This document shows, one piece after another, positions 36,814 through 44,680 of a DNA stretch of 64,000 nt. Position numbers and translations under genes: made by a program. Positions within the stretch are counted from its first letter, which is position 1; each line of letters opens with the position of its first letter. This DNA comes from DASSQJ01 sp963772645 (GTDB lineage Bacteria > Actinomycetota > Actinomycetes > Actinomycetales > Dermatophilaceae). The stretch spans positions 434,001 through 498,000 of the forward strand of contig CAVYYD010000007.1 in assembly GCA_963772645.1 (NCBI GenBank), read 5' to 3'. The notes beneath the pieces were generated by a model. It did not search any database. It was not told where the DNA came from and worked only from the letters and a program-made list of their open reading frames with translations.

Positions 36814-37905
36814 CCACCGCCCGGGGCACCGACGCGGTCGCCGAGTCGCTGCGCCGCGGCGTCGACCGGCTCCGCGAGCGCTGGCCGCTGCTGGCCCAGA
36901 TCGGGGTGGCGGTCCTCCTCTCGTGGTTCCTGGCCCGCAGCGTGCTCCACCACGAGCAGCCGTTCTTCGCCCCGGTCACCGCGATCCTCGGGCTCGGGCT
37001 CACCTACGGGCAGCGGCTGCGGCGGATCGCGGAGGTCGCGGTCGGCGTCGCGATCGGGGTCCTCGTCGGCGACGTCATCGTCATCCTGCTCGGCAGCGGG
37101 GCCTGGCAGATGGCCCTCGTCGTCATGGCAGCGATGTCGATCGCCGTCGTGCTCTCCTCCGGCCAGCTCGTCGTCATCCAGTCCGGGGTGCAGGCGGTCT
37201 TCATCGTCGCCTTCGTCGCGACGACCGGCGAGGGCGTCTCGCGCTGGGTCGACGCCCTGGTCGGCGGCGGTGTCGCCATCGTCATCGGGACCCTGGCGCC
37301 GACCGGCCCGCTCGCCCGGCCGCGGGCCCGGGCCGCCCGCACCCTTCGCGAGGTCGCCGCCGTGCTGCGGGCGGTCGCGACGGCCCTGCGCGCTCGCGAC
37401 GCCGGGCTCGCCGCCGCGGCGCTCGAGGAGGCCCGCTCGCTCGAGGGCTCGCTGACCGCGCTGCGGCTGGCCGCCGCCGAGGGCGTGGCCGTGGTCCGCC
37501 AGTCCCCGCTTCTGCGCCGGCACCGGCCGCGGGCCGCGGCCGCCGCGGAGCTGGTCGTGCCCCTGGACCGCTGTGTGCGCAACCTGCGGGTCCTCGCCCG
37601 GCGCGCGTCGGTGGCCCTGCGCCGGGACGAGCCTGTGCCGCACCGGTACGCCGGCCTGCTCACCGAGCTGGCCGACGCCACCGACGACCTCGCCCGGGCG
37701 CTCGACGAGAACGATGCTGCCGACGTCGGGTCGGACCGGCCTCGAGCGGGTGGCGCACTCCTCCGCCCGGGCCGAGCCCGGCGCGAGCCTGTCCGCGGAG
37801 ATGGTGCGCGGTCAGGTCCGCTCGATGCTCGTGGACCTGCTCGTCGTCGCCGGGGTCGACGACGACGAGGCCGGGTCGCTGGTCCCGGAGTCGCACCGAC
37901 CGTGA
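36810..37905 (+). CDS. FUSC / aromatic-acid-exporter-like membrane protein, one frameshift as sequenced
   Basis: The N-terminal half has about six hydrophobic segments typical of FUSC-type efflux proteins: LLAQIGVAVLLSWFLARSVL, FFAPVTAILGLGLTYGQRLR (the conserved P-T-L-GxT-GxR block) and IAEVAVGVAIGVLVGDVIVI. The C-terminal half is a soluble helical region (AARTLREVAAVLRAVATALR onward). The frame breaks at 37728-37730: one extra G shifts DVG before TGLERVAHSSARAEPGASLS, which then reads through to the stop at 37905. Corrected length is about 364 residues. The substrate is unknown. The GTG overlaps the kinase stop. Confidence 0.78.
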
Positions 37906-37938
37906 CCCCGGGTGCGAGAATCCGCCGGTGAGCGCCTC

Positions 37939-39186
37939 GTGACCACGCCCCGTACGGAGCCGGACAGCGCGGTGGTGCGCCCCAGCACCCCGCCGTGGAC
38001 CGTCGTCGCCGCGCTCGTGCTCGTGGCGGCGAACATGCGCACCCTGATGGCCAGCCTGCCCCCCCTGGCGGAGACGATCCGGGCCGACCTCGGGCTGACC
38101 AGCGCCTGGATGGGCGTCCTGACGACACTGCCGGTGCTCTCCATGGGCCTGCTCGCCCCGCTCGCCAACCAGGCGGCCAGGAGGGTGGGCACCGAGAGGA
38201 CGGTGGGCGGTGGCGCCACCCTCGTCCTCGTCGGTGTCCTGGTCCGCGGCCTGGGCGGCGGCATGGTGTGGTCGCTCTACCTCGGCACCTTCGTCGCCGG
38301 CGCCGGCATCGCCCTGGCCGGCACCCTGCTGCCCGGCGTCGTCAAGGCGGTCTTCCCCCCGGCGCGCTCCGGGCTCGGCACCGGGCTGGTCATGTTCACG
38401 ATGATGTCGATGGCCGCGCTCGCGTCGGCCACGGCCGTGCCGCTGGCCGGGCTGCTCGGCGGGTGGTCCTCCTCGCTGCTCGCGTGGGCCCCGCTCGCGG
38501 CGCTGGCGGTCCTCGCCTGGCTCGTGGCCGCCCGCCGCCTGCATCAGCCGGCCCTGCCGGTGGCGGCGCCGGTCGACGTCTCGCACGCCCTGCCGTGGCG
38601 CAGCCGCACCGCGTGGCTGCTGTCCGGCTTCCTCGTCTGCCAGTCGTGGGGGTTCTACTCCTCGCTGGCCTGGGTGGCCCCCTCCTACCAGGCCCAGGGA
38701 TGGAGCGCCCGCGACGCCGGACTGCTCATGTCGGTCTTCGCCGGCACCCAGTTCGTCTCGGGGCTGGTCGCCCCCGCCCTGCTCGACCGGGCCCGCGACG
38801 GCCGGGGCCTGCTCCTGGCCTCGACGTTGCTCTCCGGGCTGGGGATGGTGGGGATCTGGCTCGCCCCGGACGCGGCACCGTGGCTGTGGGCGGTCGTCCT
38901 CGGCGCCGGCCAGGGGGCCGGGTTCGCGCTCGGTCTCGGCCTCGTCGTCCGGTTCAGCGTCACCCCGCGCGACAGCGCCCGGCTCACCGCGATGGGGTTC
39001 CTCCTCGGCTACACGGTGGCCTCGGCCGGCCCGGCGACGATGGGCGCGGTCCAGGACCTCACCGGCTCGTGGCCCGCCCTCTGGGGCCTGCTCAGCATCG
39101 TCGTCGTCCCGCAGCTCCTGCTCGCCTCGCGGCTGCGACCCTCGCTGGCGCGGGTCGGCGAGGGGACCGCGGGAGTCGAGGGCTAG
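37939..39186 (+). CDS. MFS transporter of the CynX/NimT cyanate-permease type
   Basis: This 415-residue protein with 12 hydrophobic segments belongs to the major facilitator superfamily, closest in pattern to CynX/NimT permeases. It has ANMRTLMASLPPLAETIRAD near the first helix, LGLTSAWMGVLTTLPVLSMG, and the loop NQAARRVGTERT in the position of the MFS signature. The start is the GTG at 37939, which has GGTGAG 7 bases upstream; an in-frame GTG at 37912 would add nine residues but has no ribosome site. The substrate cannot be told from sequence. It follows the FUSC-like gene by 33 bases, so the two may form an export pair. Confidence 0.84.
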   Translation: MTTPRTEPDSAVVRPSTPPWTVVAALVLVAANMRTLMASLPPLAETIRADLGLTSAWMGVLTTLPVLSMGLLAPLANQAARRVGTERTVGGGATLVLVGVLVRGLGGGMVWSLYLGTFVAGAGIALAGTLLPGVVKAVFPPARSGLGTGLVMFTMMSMAALASATAVPLAGLLGGWSSSLLAWAPLAALAVLAWLVAARRLHQPALPVAAPVDVSHALPWRSRTAWLLSGFLVCQSWGFYSSLAWVAPSYQAQGWSARDAGLLMSVFAGTQFVSGLVAPALLDRARDGRGLLLASTLLSGLGMVGIWLAPDAAPWLWAVVLGAGQGAGFALGLGLVVRFSVTPRDSARLTAMGFLLGYTVASAGPATMGAVQDLTGSWPALWGLLSIVVVPQLLLASRLRPSLARVGEGTAGVEG

Positions 39187-39226
39187 GCGTGCTCCCCCGC
39201 TCGGCCCGGGCCGGCGCCGGCGTCGG

Positions 39227-39688
39227 TCAGGGTGGCGGCAGCGGGGTGCTGCGCCGCCGGGCGAGGAGCGTGGCCAGCCGGATCGCCTCCTGGCGCCCAC
39301 GCTCGCCGTCCACCCGCTGGATCGCCATCACCGCGAGGACGTCGGTGTCGTCGAGCTCCAGGCTCACCCAGGGGTCGCCCTCGGGGAAGCGGACCGCCAG
39401 GACCTCGTCCCAGGTGACGGTCCGGGTCAGGAGGAGGTTGCGGACCGTGAGGCCCTTCTCCCCCGGCACCGCCCGGATCGAGGCGTAGCGCCAGAGGAAA
39501 CCGGCGATCGCCAGGCCGAGCCCGAGGAGCATCAGCTGGTCGGGTACGCCCCAGGAGCCGAGGGTCCCCATCGCGAGGGCGACGGCTCCGGTGAGGAGGA
39601 CCGCTGCGGTCGCCATGCCGAGCGGCACGATGCGGCCCCGGCGGGGACGGAACGGCGCGTCGAGGGCCCGGCCGGCGGGGACGGTCAC
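39227..39688 (-). CDS. PH-domain-containing membrane protein
   Basis: This 153-residue protein has two N-terminal hydrophobic segments (IVPLGMATAAVLLTGAVALA and QLMLLGLGLAIAGFLW) then a bacterial PH-like domain (IRAVPGEKGLTVRNLLLTRT and VTWDEVLAVRFPEGDPWVSL). This layout is common next to his genes in actinobacteria. The GTG start overlaps the hisG stop (GTGA), so it is co-translated with hisG, although no link to histidine synthesis is known. The function is unknown. Confidence 0.83.
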   Translation of the reverse strand: MTVPAGRALDAPFRPRRGRIVPLGMATAAVLLTGAVALAMGTLGSWGVPDQLMLLGLGLAIAGFLWRYASIRAVPGEKGLTVRNLLLTRTVTWDEVLAVRFPEGDPWVSLELDDTDVLAVMAIQRVDGERGRQEAIRLATLLARRRSTPLPPP

Positions 39689-40530
39689 AGCCGGCAGGCA
39701 CTGATGTCGGTGACGAGGATGGCACGGGCCCCGAGCTCGTAGAGCTCGTCCATCACGGTGTTCGTCACCACGCGCGGGACCATGGCCCGCACCGCGAACC
39801 AGTCGCGGTTCTGCAGCGGGGAGACCGTCGGGGACTCCAGGCCGGGCGTGATCGCACAGGCCCGGTCGACGAGGCCGGCCGGGACGTCGTAGTCGAGCAT
39901 CACGTAGTGCCGCGCGGTGATCACCCCGAGCAGACGGCGGCGCAGCACCTCGATGCCCGCCTTCTCCTCGCTGCCCTCGCGGCGCACGAGGACGGCCTGG
40001 CTGCGCAGGATGGGCTCGCCGAACACCTCGAGGCCCTGGCTGCGCAGGGTGGCCCCGGTCTCGACGACGTCGGCGATGACGTCGGCGACGCCGAGGGTGA
40101 TGGCGGTCTCGACCGCGCCGTCCAGGCGGACGACCTCGGCGCCGACCCCCTGGTCGGCCAGGTGCTTCTCGACCAGACCCGGGTAGCTGGTGGCGACCCG
40201 GTGCCCGTTGATCTCCCCGACCGCGCCGACGCTGCCCGGGCGCGCGGCGTAGCGGAACGTCGAGGCGCCGAACCCGAGCTCCATGACCTCGACGGCGGCC
40301 GAGCCGGAGTCCAGGAGCAGGTCGCGGCCGGTGACGCCGCAGTCGACGGTGCCGGAGCCGACGTAGACCGCGATGTCGCGCGGCCGCAGGTAGAACAGCT
40401 CGATGCCGCCGTCGTGGTCGACGACGACGAGCTCCTTGGGGTCGCGCCGGGTCCGGTAGCCGGCCTCCTGGAGCATGGCGGCCGCGGGGTCGGCGAGGGA
40501 GCCCTTGTTCGGGACGGCGATGCGGAGCAT
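39685..40530 (-). CDS. hisG: ATP phosphoribosyltransferase (long form)
   Basis: HisG commits PRPP and ATP to histidine synthesis and is feedback-inhibited by histidine. The 281-residue protein is the long, self-sufficient type. MLRIAVPNKGSLADPAAAML at the N-terminus, VGSGTVDCGVTGRDLLLDSG and the PRPP motif IADVVETGATLRSQGLEVFG mark the catalytic part. A C-terminal regulatory domain begins near residue 205 (VMLDYDVPAGLVDRACAITP). Histidine control is therefore expected. It lies 10 bases after hisE. Confidence 0.96.
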   Translation of the reverse strand: MLRIAVPNKGSLADPAAAMLQEAGYRTRRDPKELVVVDHDGGIELFYLRPRDIAVYVGSGTVDCGVTGRDLLLDSGSAAVEVMELGFGASTFRYAARPGSVGAVGEINGHRVATSYPGLVEKHLADQGVGAEVVRLDGAVETAITLGVADVIADVVETGATLRSQGLEVFGEPILRSQAVLVRREGSEEKAGIEVLRRRLLGVITARHYVMLDYDVPAGLVDRACAITPGLESPTVSPLQNRDWFAVRAMVPRVVTNTVMDELYELGARAILVTDISACRL

Positions 40531-40540
40531 GGGGTGGTCC

Positions 40541-40804
40541 TCAGAGGTGGCGGTAGACGTCGTCGGGGGTGAGGTCGGTGGCGAGCATCAGCACCTGGAG
40601 GTGGTAGAGCAGCTGGCTGACCTCCTCGGCGGTGCGCTCTCGGCCCTCGTGCTCGGCGGCCATCCAGACCTCGGCCGCCTCCTCGACGACCTTCTTCCCG
40701 ATGTGGTGGACGCCGGCGTCGAGGGCCGCGACGGTGCCCGAGCCTGCCGGCCGGGTGCGCGCCTTCTCGGCGAGCTCTTCGAAGAGGGCGTCGAAGGTCT
40801 TCAC
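40541..40804 (-). CDS. hisE: Phosphoribosyl-ATP pyrophosphohydrolase
   Basis: HisE hydrolyses phosphoribosyl-ATP to phosphoribosyl-AMP, feeding HisI. The 87-residue all-helical protein has VKTFDALFEELAEKARTRPA at the start and the MazG-like metal site KKVVEEAAEVWMAAEHEGRE with its Glu cluster. The GTG is 8 bases after a TACCCT box. hisE and hisG form a two-gene unit, extended by the PH-domain gene. Confidence 0.95.
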   Translation of the reverse strand: MKTFDALFEELAEKARTRPAGSGTVAALDAGVHHIGKKVVEEAAEVWMAAEHEGRERTAEEVSQLLYHLQVLMLATDLTPDDVYRHL

Positions 40805-40812
40805 GACGGACA

Positions 40813-40818
40813 AGGGTA
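40813..40818 (-). promoter_or_regulatory. -10 box (TACCCT) for hisE-hisG
   Basis: TACCCT lies 8 bases before the hisE GTG, predicting a leaderless or near-leaderless transcript. Confidence 0.42.
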
Positions 40819-40899
40819 CGGCGGCGGCACCGGGCACCGCCGGTCCGTCCGCCCACCGCTGGGGCCGTCGCCCGGGAACCCCCGAGGCCGTCACCGGCG

Positions 40900-40905
40900 T
40901 ACGTT
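40900..40905 (+). promoter_or_regulatory. -10 box (TACGTT) for the FMN reductase-like gene
   Basis: TACGTT lies 41 bases before the ATG, leaving room for a short leader with a GGGAGG ribosome site at about 40934-40939. Confidence 0.38.
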
Positions 40906-40946
40906 GGGCCGGGTACCAACCTCGCCGGACCGCGGGAGGCCAGCGG

Positions 40947-41516
40947 ATGCCCATCTATGACGTCGGCTACTTCGTCGGCAGCCTGTCCTCGACCTCGATC
41001 AACCGAGTGCTCGCCCAGGCCCTCGTCCGGCTCGCTCCGAAGGACCTGCGGTTCAGCGAGATACCGATCGGCAACCTGCCGCTGTACAGCCCCGACCACG
41101 ACGCCGACTATCCGCCGGAGGCGCTGGCGCTCAAGGAGGCGCTCTCGCACTCGGACGCGGTGCTGTTCGTGACGCCCGAGTACAACCGCTCGATCCCCGG
41201 GGCCCTGAAGAACGGGATCGACTGGGCCTCCCGGCCGTGGGGCCAGAACTCCTTCGACCACCTTCCCGCCGCGATCATCGGGGCCTCGGTCGGCCAGATC
41301 GGCACGGCGGTGGCACAGCAGAGCCTGCGCGCGGTCCTGGCCTTCTGCAACGCCAGGCTGATGACCGCCCCCGAGGCGTACATCACGTTCAGGCCCGAGG
41401 TGTTCGCCGAGGGCGGGGACGTGCTCGACCCGTCGACGGAGCAGTTCCTGAGCACGTTCATGGACGAGTTCAGGGACCACGTCGCGCGGGTCCTCACCGT
41501 GCTCCCGCGGGACTGA
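40947..41516 (+). CDS. NADPH-dependent FMN reductase family oxidoreductase
   Basis: This 189-residue flavodoxin-like protein has the FMN phosphate loop GSLSSTSINRVLAQALV (about residues 11-27). The NADPH-dependent FMN reductase signature is DAVLFVTPEYNRSIPGALKN with GIDWASRP. It should reduce FMN or, like ChrR/azoreductase relatives, quinones or metals. The ATG has GGGAGG 7 bases upstream. It is divergent from hisE and convergent with the riboswitch-controlled PnuC-family gene, a possible flavin theme (inferred). Confidence 0.9.
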   Translation: MPIYDVGYFVGSLSSTSINRVLAQALVRLAPKDLRFSEIPIGNLPLYSPDHDADYPPEALALKEALSHSDAVLFVTPEYNRSIPGALKNGIDWASRPWGQNSFDHLPAAIIGASVGQIGTAVAQQSLRAVLAFCNARLMTAPEAYITFRPEVFAEGGDVLDPSTEQFLSTFMDEFRDHVARVLTVLPRD

Positions 41517-41627
41517 CCCGAGGGGCCCGCACCCGGTCTCGGAAGGGTGGCCCGTCGGGGTCGTCGGCGCCCGGGCCGGGCGGGAGGAGGTCGACGCGGC
41601 CACCGGTCGTGCCCGCGGACGAACGGC

Positions 41628-41664
41628 TGGTGGGACGCGGCACCACTGGTGCCGCGTCCCACCA
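41628..41664. terminator. Perfect 18-bp inverted repeat, bidirectional terminator
   Basis: TGGTGGGACGCGGCACCA is followed by one base and its exact reverse complement, between convergent genes (ends at 41516 and 41688). It lacks a T tract, as is usual for actinobacterial terminators, and can serve both directions. Confidence 0.65.
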
Positions 41665-41687
41665 CCTGCCAATCGCAGGACCCGTCG

Positions 41688-42449
41688 TCAGCCCACCGTC
41701 GCGGGTTCCCCGGTGGCTGCCGACCGCTCGGCGGACTCGGCCCGGGTCACCTTGACCCACTGGCTGAAGCCGTAGAGGACGAAGGCGCCGTAGAAGATGT
41801 ACATGACCGACGTCGGGACGTACCCGGTGGCGAAGCCGAGCGGGACCCCGATGAGGTCGACGCCGATCCAGGCGAGCCAGAACTCGTTCCAGCCGCGGGC
41901 CATCGCGTAGGTGGCGACGATCGAGCCGACGAAGATCCAGGCGTCGGACCAGTAGTACCACCACTGCGGGTTCCAGTACGGGTTGGGCGCCAGGTTCCAG
42001 AGGTAGACGAAGACCTGGTGCACGACGACGGTCCCGAGCAGCCACCCGGCCACGATGAGAAGCCGCTCGCGGACGGTCATCCACCGCGGGTTCACCGCGG
42101 GCGCCGACCCGCCGCCCTGACGGCGCCGGAAGGCCGCCCAGCTGGCCCAGCCGTAGATGCTGACGATGATGAAGAAGACCTGGCGGCCGGCCTGACCGAA
42201 GAGCGGGATCCGCTGGTCGGCTCCGAAGGTGGCGCCGATGTAGACGAAGAACAGCATGATGTTGGCGAGGATCCCGACCGGCCAGGCCCAGACCTTGCGC
42301 TTCATGCCGTACCACGCCGAGGCGACGCCGATGAGGACGCCGACGACCTCGAGCACGTGGAGCTGGTACTGCCCGATGGGGATGCTGAGGTCGATCAGCT
42401 GTTGGAAGAGGTTCTGCGACGCGTCGGTCGCAGCGACGAGGGTGTTCAT
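41688..42449 (-). CDS. ribM: PnuC-family transporter, probable riboflavin transporter RibM
   Basis: This 253-residue protein with seven or eight hydrophobic segments belongs to the PnuC family. It has LHVLEVVGVLIGVASAWYGM, then KRKVWAWPVGILANIMLFFV, and a Trp-rich NPYWNPQWWYYWSDAW loop. VYLWNLAP and EFWLAWIGVDLIGVPLGF match the substrate-channel helices. The family includes nicotinamide riboside (PnuC) and riboflavin (RibM/PnuX) facilitators. An FMN riboswitch directly upstream on the same strand indicates flavin control, so riboflavin uptake is the better call. AAGGA lies 12 bases before the ATG, inside a hairpin that could block it. Confidence 0.85.
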   Translation of the reverse strand: MNTLVAATDASQNLFQQLIDLSIPIGQYQLHVLEVVGVLIGVASAWYGMKRKVWAWPVGILANIMLFFVYIGATFGADQRIPLFGQAGRQVFFIIVSIYGWASWAAFRRRQGGGSAPAVNPRWMTVRERLLIVAGWLLGTVVVHQVFVYLWNLAPNPYWNPQWWYYWSDAWIFVGSIVATYAMARGWNEFWLAWIGVDLIGVPLGFATGYVPTSVMYIFYGAFVLYGFSQWVKVTRAESAERSAATGEPATVG

Positions 42450-42456
42450 GTGAGGT

Positions 42457-42490
42457 GTTCGTCCTTCGGGTTCGGTTGTGACGGACGAAC
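42457..42490 (-). promoter_or_regulatory. Ribosome-site-sequestering hairpin before ribM
   Basis: GTTCGTCC (complement of 42483-42490) pairs with GGACGAAC (complement of 42457-42464). The 3' arm covers part of the AAGGA element just ahead of the ATG at 42449. It is a plausible expression platform for the riboswitch, acting on translation. Confidence 0.5.
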
Positions 42491-42554
42491 TCCGGGGACT
42501 GTGCACCACGGGAGACACCGGGGTCGCGTGAGCAGACCCGGCGCACCCGCCGTA

Positions 42555-42678
42555 CGTGCTGCCTACCATCCGGACTTTCACCGTCGGTCCAGGAGTTCCA
42601 CCTGGTCAACCGGCCGCGGGTGCGGACGGGTCGCGGACTGTCACCGCCGGCTCGGAGTTTCACCGACCCCGGAGCACG
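42555..42678 (-). promoter_or_regulatory. FMN riboswitch (RFN element)
   Basis: Read on the minus strand, the element has the RFN landmarks in order: P1 5' arm CGTGCT, GGGGTCGGTGAAACTCC, GAGCCGGCGGTGACAGTCCG, CGACCCG, GGTTGACCAGGTGGAACTCC, then TGGACCGACGGTGAAAGTCC, GGATGGTAGGC and P1 3' arm AGCACG. It ends about 105 bases before the PnuC-family start. Confidence 0.93.
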
Positions 42679-42686
42679 CAGCCACG

Positions 42687-42715
42687 ATTATGCCCGAGGC
42701 CTCCGCGGTGGTCAC
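42687..42715 (-). promoter_or_regulatory. Promoter of the riboswitch-ribM transcript
   Basis: GTGACC (42710-42715) and CATAAT (42687-42692) are separated by 17 bases, close to consensus. The predicted start near 42680 coincides with the first base of the riboswitch. The remaining 42716-42880 shows no gene or clear element. Confidence 0.6.
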
Positions 42716-42880
42716 CAGCATCCGCGATGCGGTCGTCCACCGGCCCCGGACAACCGCTGGCGAGCGGTGTCCCCGCGGGTGCTCCCAGGAGTGTGGCCGC
42801 ATCCTGCCCCGAGCGCTTCCGTCGACGGTGTCGAGCAGGTGGAGCAGGCGGCCGGCAATGACCCGGTCGGGCTGCGCGGG

Positions 42881-43498
42881 TCAGTCCTCGACGACGAGGC
42901 CGAGGGCGCGCAGGAGTCCCCCGGCGCCCGCCGTGTCGACCCGTAGGCCCCGCACCCGGTTCGCGGCGGGGTCCACGACGTACCCGCTCGCGCCGACGAG
43001 GCTGGCCTCGCGCAGGTCGGTGCCGGCGAACGTCGCCGCCGCCAGGTCGCATCCCCCGAGGTCGGCCCGGCGCAGGTCGGCACCGGCGAGGTCGACCTCG
43101 CGCAGGGAGCAGTCGGCGAACCGGCTGCCGGCGGCCTGCGCGTCGCGGAAGGAACCGAGGTCGAGGCGGCACCGGACCATGTCCCACGGGCGGGCGGAGA
43201 GGGAGGCCGGTGCCGCACGGCCCCACCCCACGGCCAGCGCCTTGCAGTCGACGAAGCGGCAGTCGGTGAACCGCGACCCGTCGAGCGCGGCCATCGTCAG
43301 GTTGCAGCCGGTGAAGGTGCAGTCGGTGAAGGTGCACTCGCGCAGCACGGCGCCCTCGAGGACGCAACCGTCGAGGCGACAGCCCTCCAGCTCCATCCGC
43401 TCCAGGACCTCTCCGGGCGCGAGCCCGTCGGTGAGGTCGAGGTCGGCCGCGTAGCCGTCGCGACCGGCCAGCCGGTCCAGCAGCGAGCCGACCGTCAT
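42881..43498 (-). CDS. Pentapeptide repeat protein
   Basis: This 205-residue protein is dominated by pentapeptide repeats with Cys, Leu or Phe in the central position: LEGCRLDGCVLEGAVLREC, TFTDCTFTGCNLTMAALDGS, and later SLREVDLAGADLRRADLGGC with DLAAATFAGTDLREASL. Such proteins form a right-handed quadrilateral beta-helix that can mimic DNA. Family members of this size include McbG and Qnr, which protect gyrase, but no resistance role can be concluded here. The ATG overlaps the rpe stop (ATGA), so it is translated with rpe. Confidence 0.85.
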   Translation of the reverse strand: MTVGSLLDRLAGRDGYAADLDLTDGLAPGEVLERMELEGCRLDGCVLEGAVLRECTFTDCTFTGCNLTMAALDGSRFTDCRFVDCKALAVGWGRAAPASLSARPWDMVRCRLDLGSFRDAQAAGSRFADCSLREVDLAGADLRRADLGGCDLAAATFAGTDLREASLVGASGYVVDPAANRVRGLRVDTAGAGGLLRALGLVVED

Positions 43499-44154
43499 CC
43501 GTGCGCGTGCTTCCGCACGAGCGCCCGGAGCTGCTCGACCGCGCCGGCCGCGGACTCGGCCCCGTAGACCGCGGACCCGGCGACGAACACGTCGGCCCCG
43601 GCCTCGGCGCACTGCTCGATGGTGTCCGCGGACACCCCGCCGTCGACCTGCACCCAGATGTCGCCGCCGTGCCGTCGCACCGCCTCGCGGACCTCGCGCA
43701 CCTTGGGCATCTGGTCGGCCATGAAGGACTGGCCGCCGAACCCCGGCTCGACCGTCATGACGAGGACCATGTCGACCTCGGCCAGGAGGTCGCGGTAGGG
43801 CGCGAACGGCGTGCCCGGCTTGACCGCGAACGCCGCCCGGGCACCCGCCGCGCGGATGGCGCGCGCGGTGGCCACCGGGTCCCGGACCGCCTCGACGTGG
43901 AAGGTGACCGAGCGTGCCCCGGCCTCGGCGTACGGGGGGGCCCACCGGTCGGGGTCCTCGATCATGAGGTGGCAGTCGAGGGGGACCGGGGACACCTCGA
44001 GCAGCGCCTCGACGACCGGCAGGCCGAGGGTGAGGTTGGGCACGAAGTGGTTGTCCATGACGTCGACGTGGGCCCAGTCGGCGTTCGAGATCGCCTCCAG
44101 CTCGGACTGGAGGTTGGCGAAGTCGGCCGAGAGGATCGACGGCGAGATCAGCAC
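43495..44154 (-). CDS. rpe: Ribulose-phosphate 3-epimerase
   Basis: Rpe interconverts ribulose-5-phosphate and xylulose-5-phosphate in the pentose phosphate pathway. The 219-residue barrel starts VLISPSILSADFANLQSELE and has the metal-ligand segments ADWAHVDVMDNHFVPNLTLG and PVPLDCHLMIEDPDRW, then MTVEPGFGGQSF and WVQVDGGVS. GTG at 44154 is preferred over the GTG at 44163 because TAGGGT ends 7 bases before it and the family's N-terminus begins at this point. Its stop is overlapped by the pentapeptide gene. Confidence 0.95.
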   Translation of the reverse strand: MLISPSILSADFANLQSELEAISNADWAHVDVMDNHFVPNLTLGLPVVEALLEVSPVPLDCHLMIEDPDRWAPPYAEAGARSVTFHVEAVRDPVATARAIRAAGARAAFAVKPGTPFAPYRDLLAEVDMVLVMTVEPGFGGQSFMADQMPKVREVREAVRRHGGDIWVQVDGGVSADTIEQCAEAGADVFVAGSAVYGAESAAGAVEQLRALVRKHAHG

Positions 44155-44161
44155 GCGGGCC

Positions 44162-44167
44162 ACCCTA
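44162..44167 (-). promoter_or_regulatory. -10 box (TAGGGT) for rpe
   Basis: TAGGGT, 7 bases, then GTG at 44154. The box overlaps the alternative upstream GTG, which argues against that start. Confidence 0.48.
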
Positions 44168-44173
44168 GCGAGG

Positions 44174-44680
44174 TCAGCGAACCATCCGGATCTCGGTGAG
44201 CGGCACCCTGCTGTCCGCCACGGAGGTGCCGTCGGCGGCGAAGCCGTTGCGCCGGTAGAAGGCGATGGCCCGCTCGTTGCCCCGGGCCACCCACAGCTCG
44301 GCCGGCCGGTCGGCGAGCGCCCAGTCGAGCAGCTGCTGGCCGAGCCCGGTACCGAGGTGGGGCCGGTCGACGTAGAGCCCCCAGAGGGCGTCCGCCCGCA
44401 CCGGCGGGAGGCCCTCGTGCACACGGCCCGGACCGGCCACGCACCAGCCGGCCGGCTCGCCCCGGCCGTCGAACACGGCGGTCCGGCGTACCCCGGTGGG
44501 CGTCGGCTCGGAGAGCACCCGGCGCCAGAGCGAGATCTGGTGCTCCGGGCCGCGCTCGTCGAGCCACCCGGGCGGCAGCAGGTCGGTGTAGGTGTCGACC
44601 CAGCATTGGTGGTGCATCCGGCCCAGGGCCTCGGCGTCCGCGGGCGCGGGCGCACGCCGGGTCAGCGCGGGCTCAGGCAT
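44174..44680 (-). CDS. GNAT family N-acetyltransferase
   Basis: This 168-residue acetyltransferase has DAEALGRMHHQCWVDTYTDL at the N-terminus, characteristic of RimI-like or small-molecule GNATs. The acetyl-CoA loop is LYVDRPHLGTGLGQQLLDWA, and ELWVARGNERAIAFYRRNGF follows. The substrate is unknown. The ATG overlaps the rsmB end by 8 bases, so it is co-translated with the 16S rRNA methyltransferase gene; an rRNA- or ribosome-related target would fit but is only a guess. Confidence 0.84.
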   Translation of the reverse strand: MPEPALTRRAPAPADAEALGRMHHQCWVDTYTDLLPPGWLDERGPEHQISLWRRVLSEPTPTGVRRTAVFDGRGEPAGWCVAGPGRVHEGLPPVRADALWGLYVDRPHLGTGLGQQLLDWALADRPAELWVARGNERAIAFYRRNGFAADGTSVADSRVPLTEIRMVR

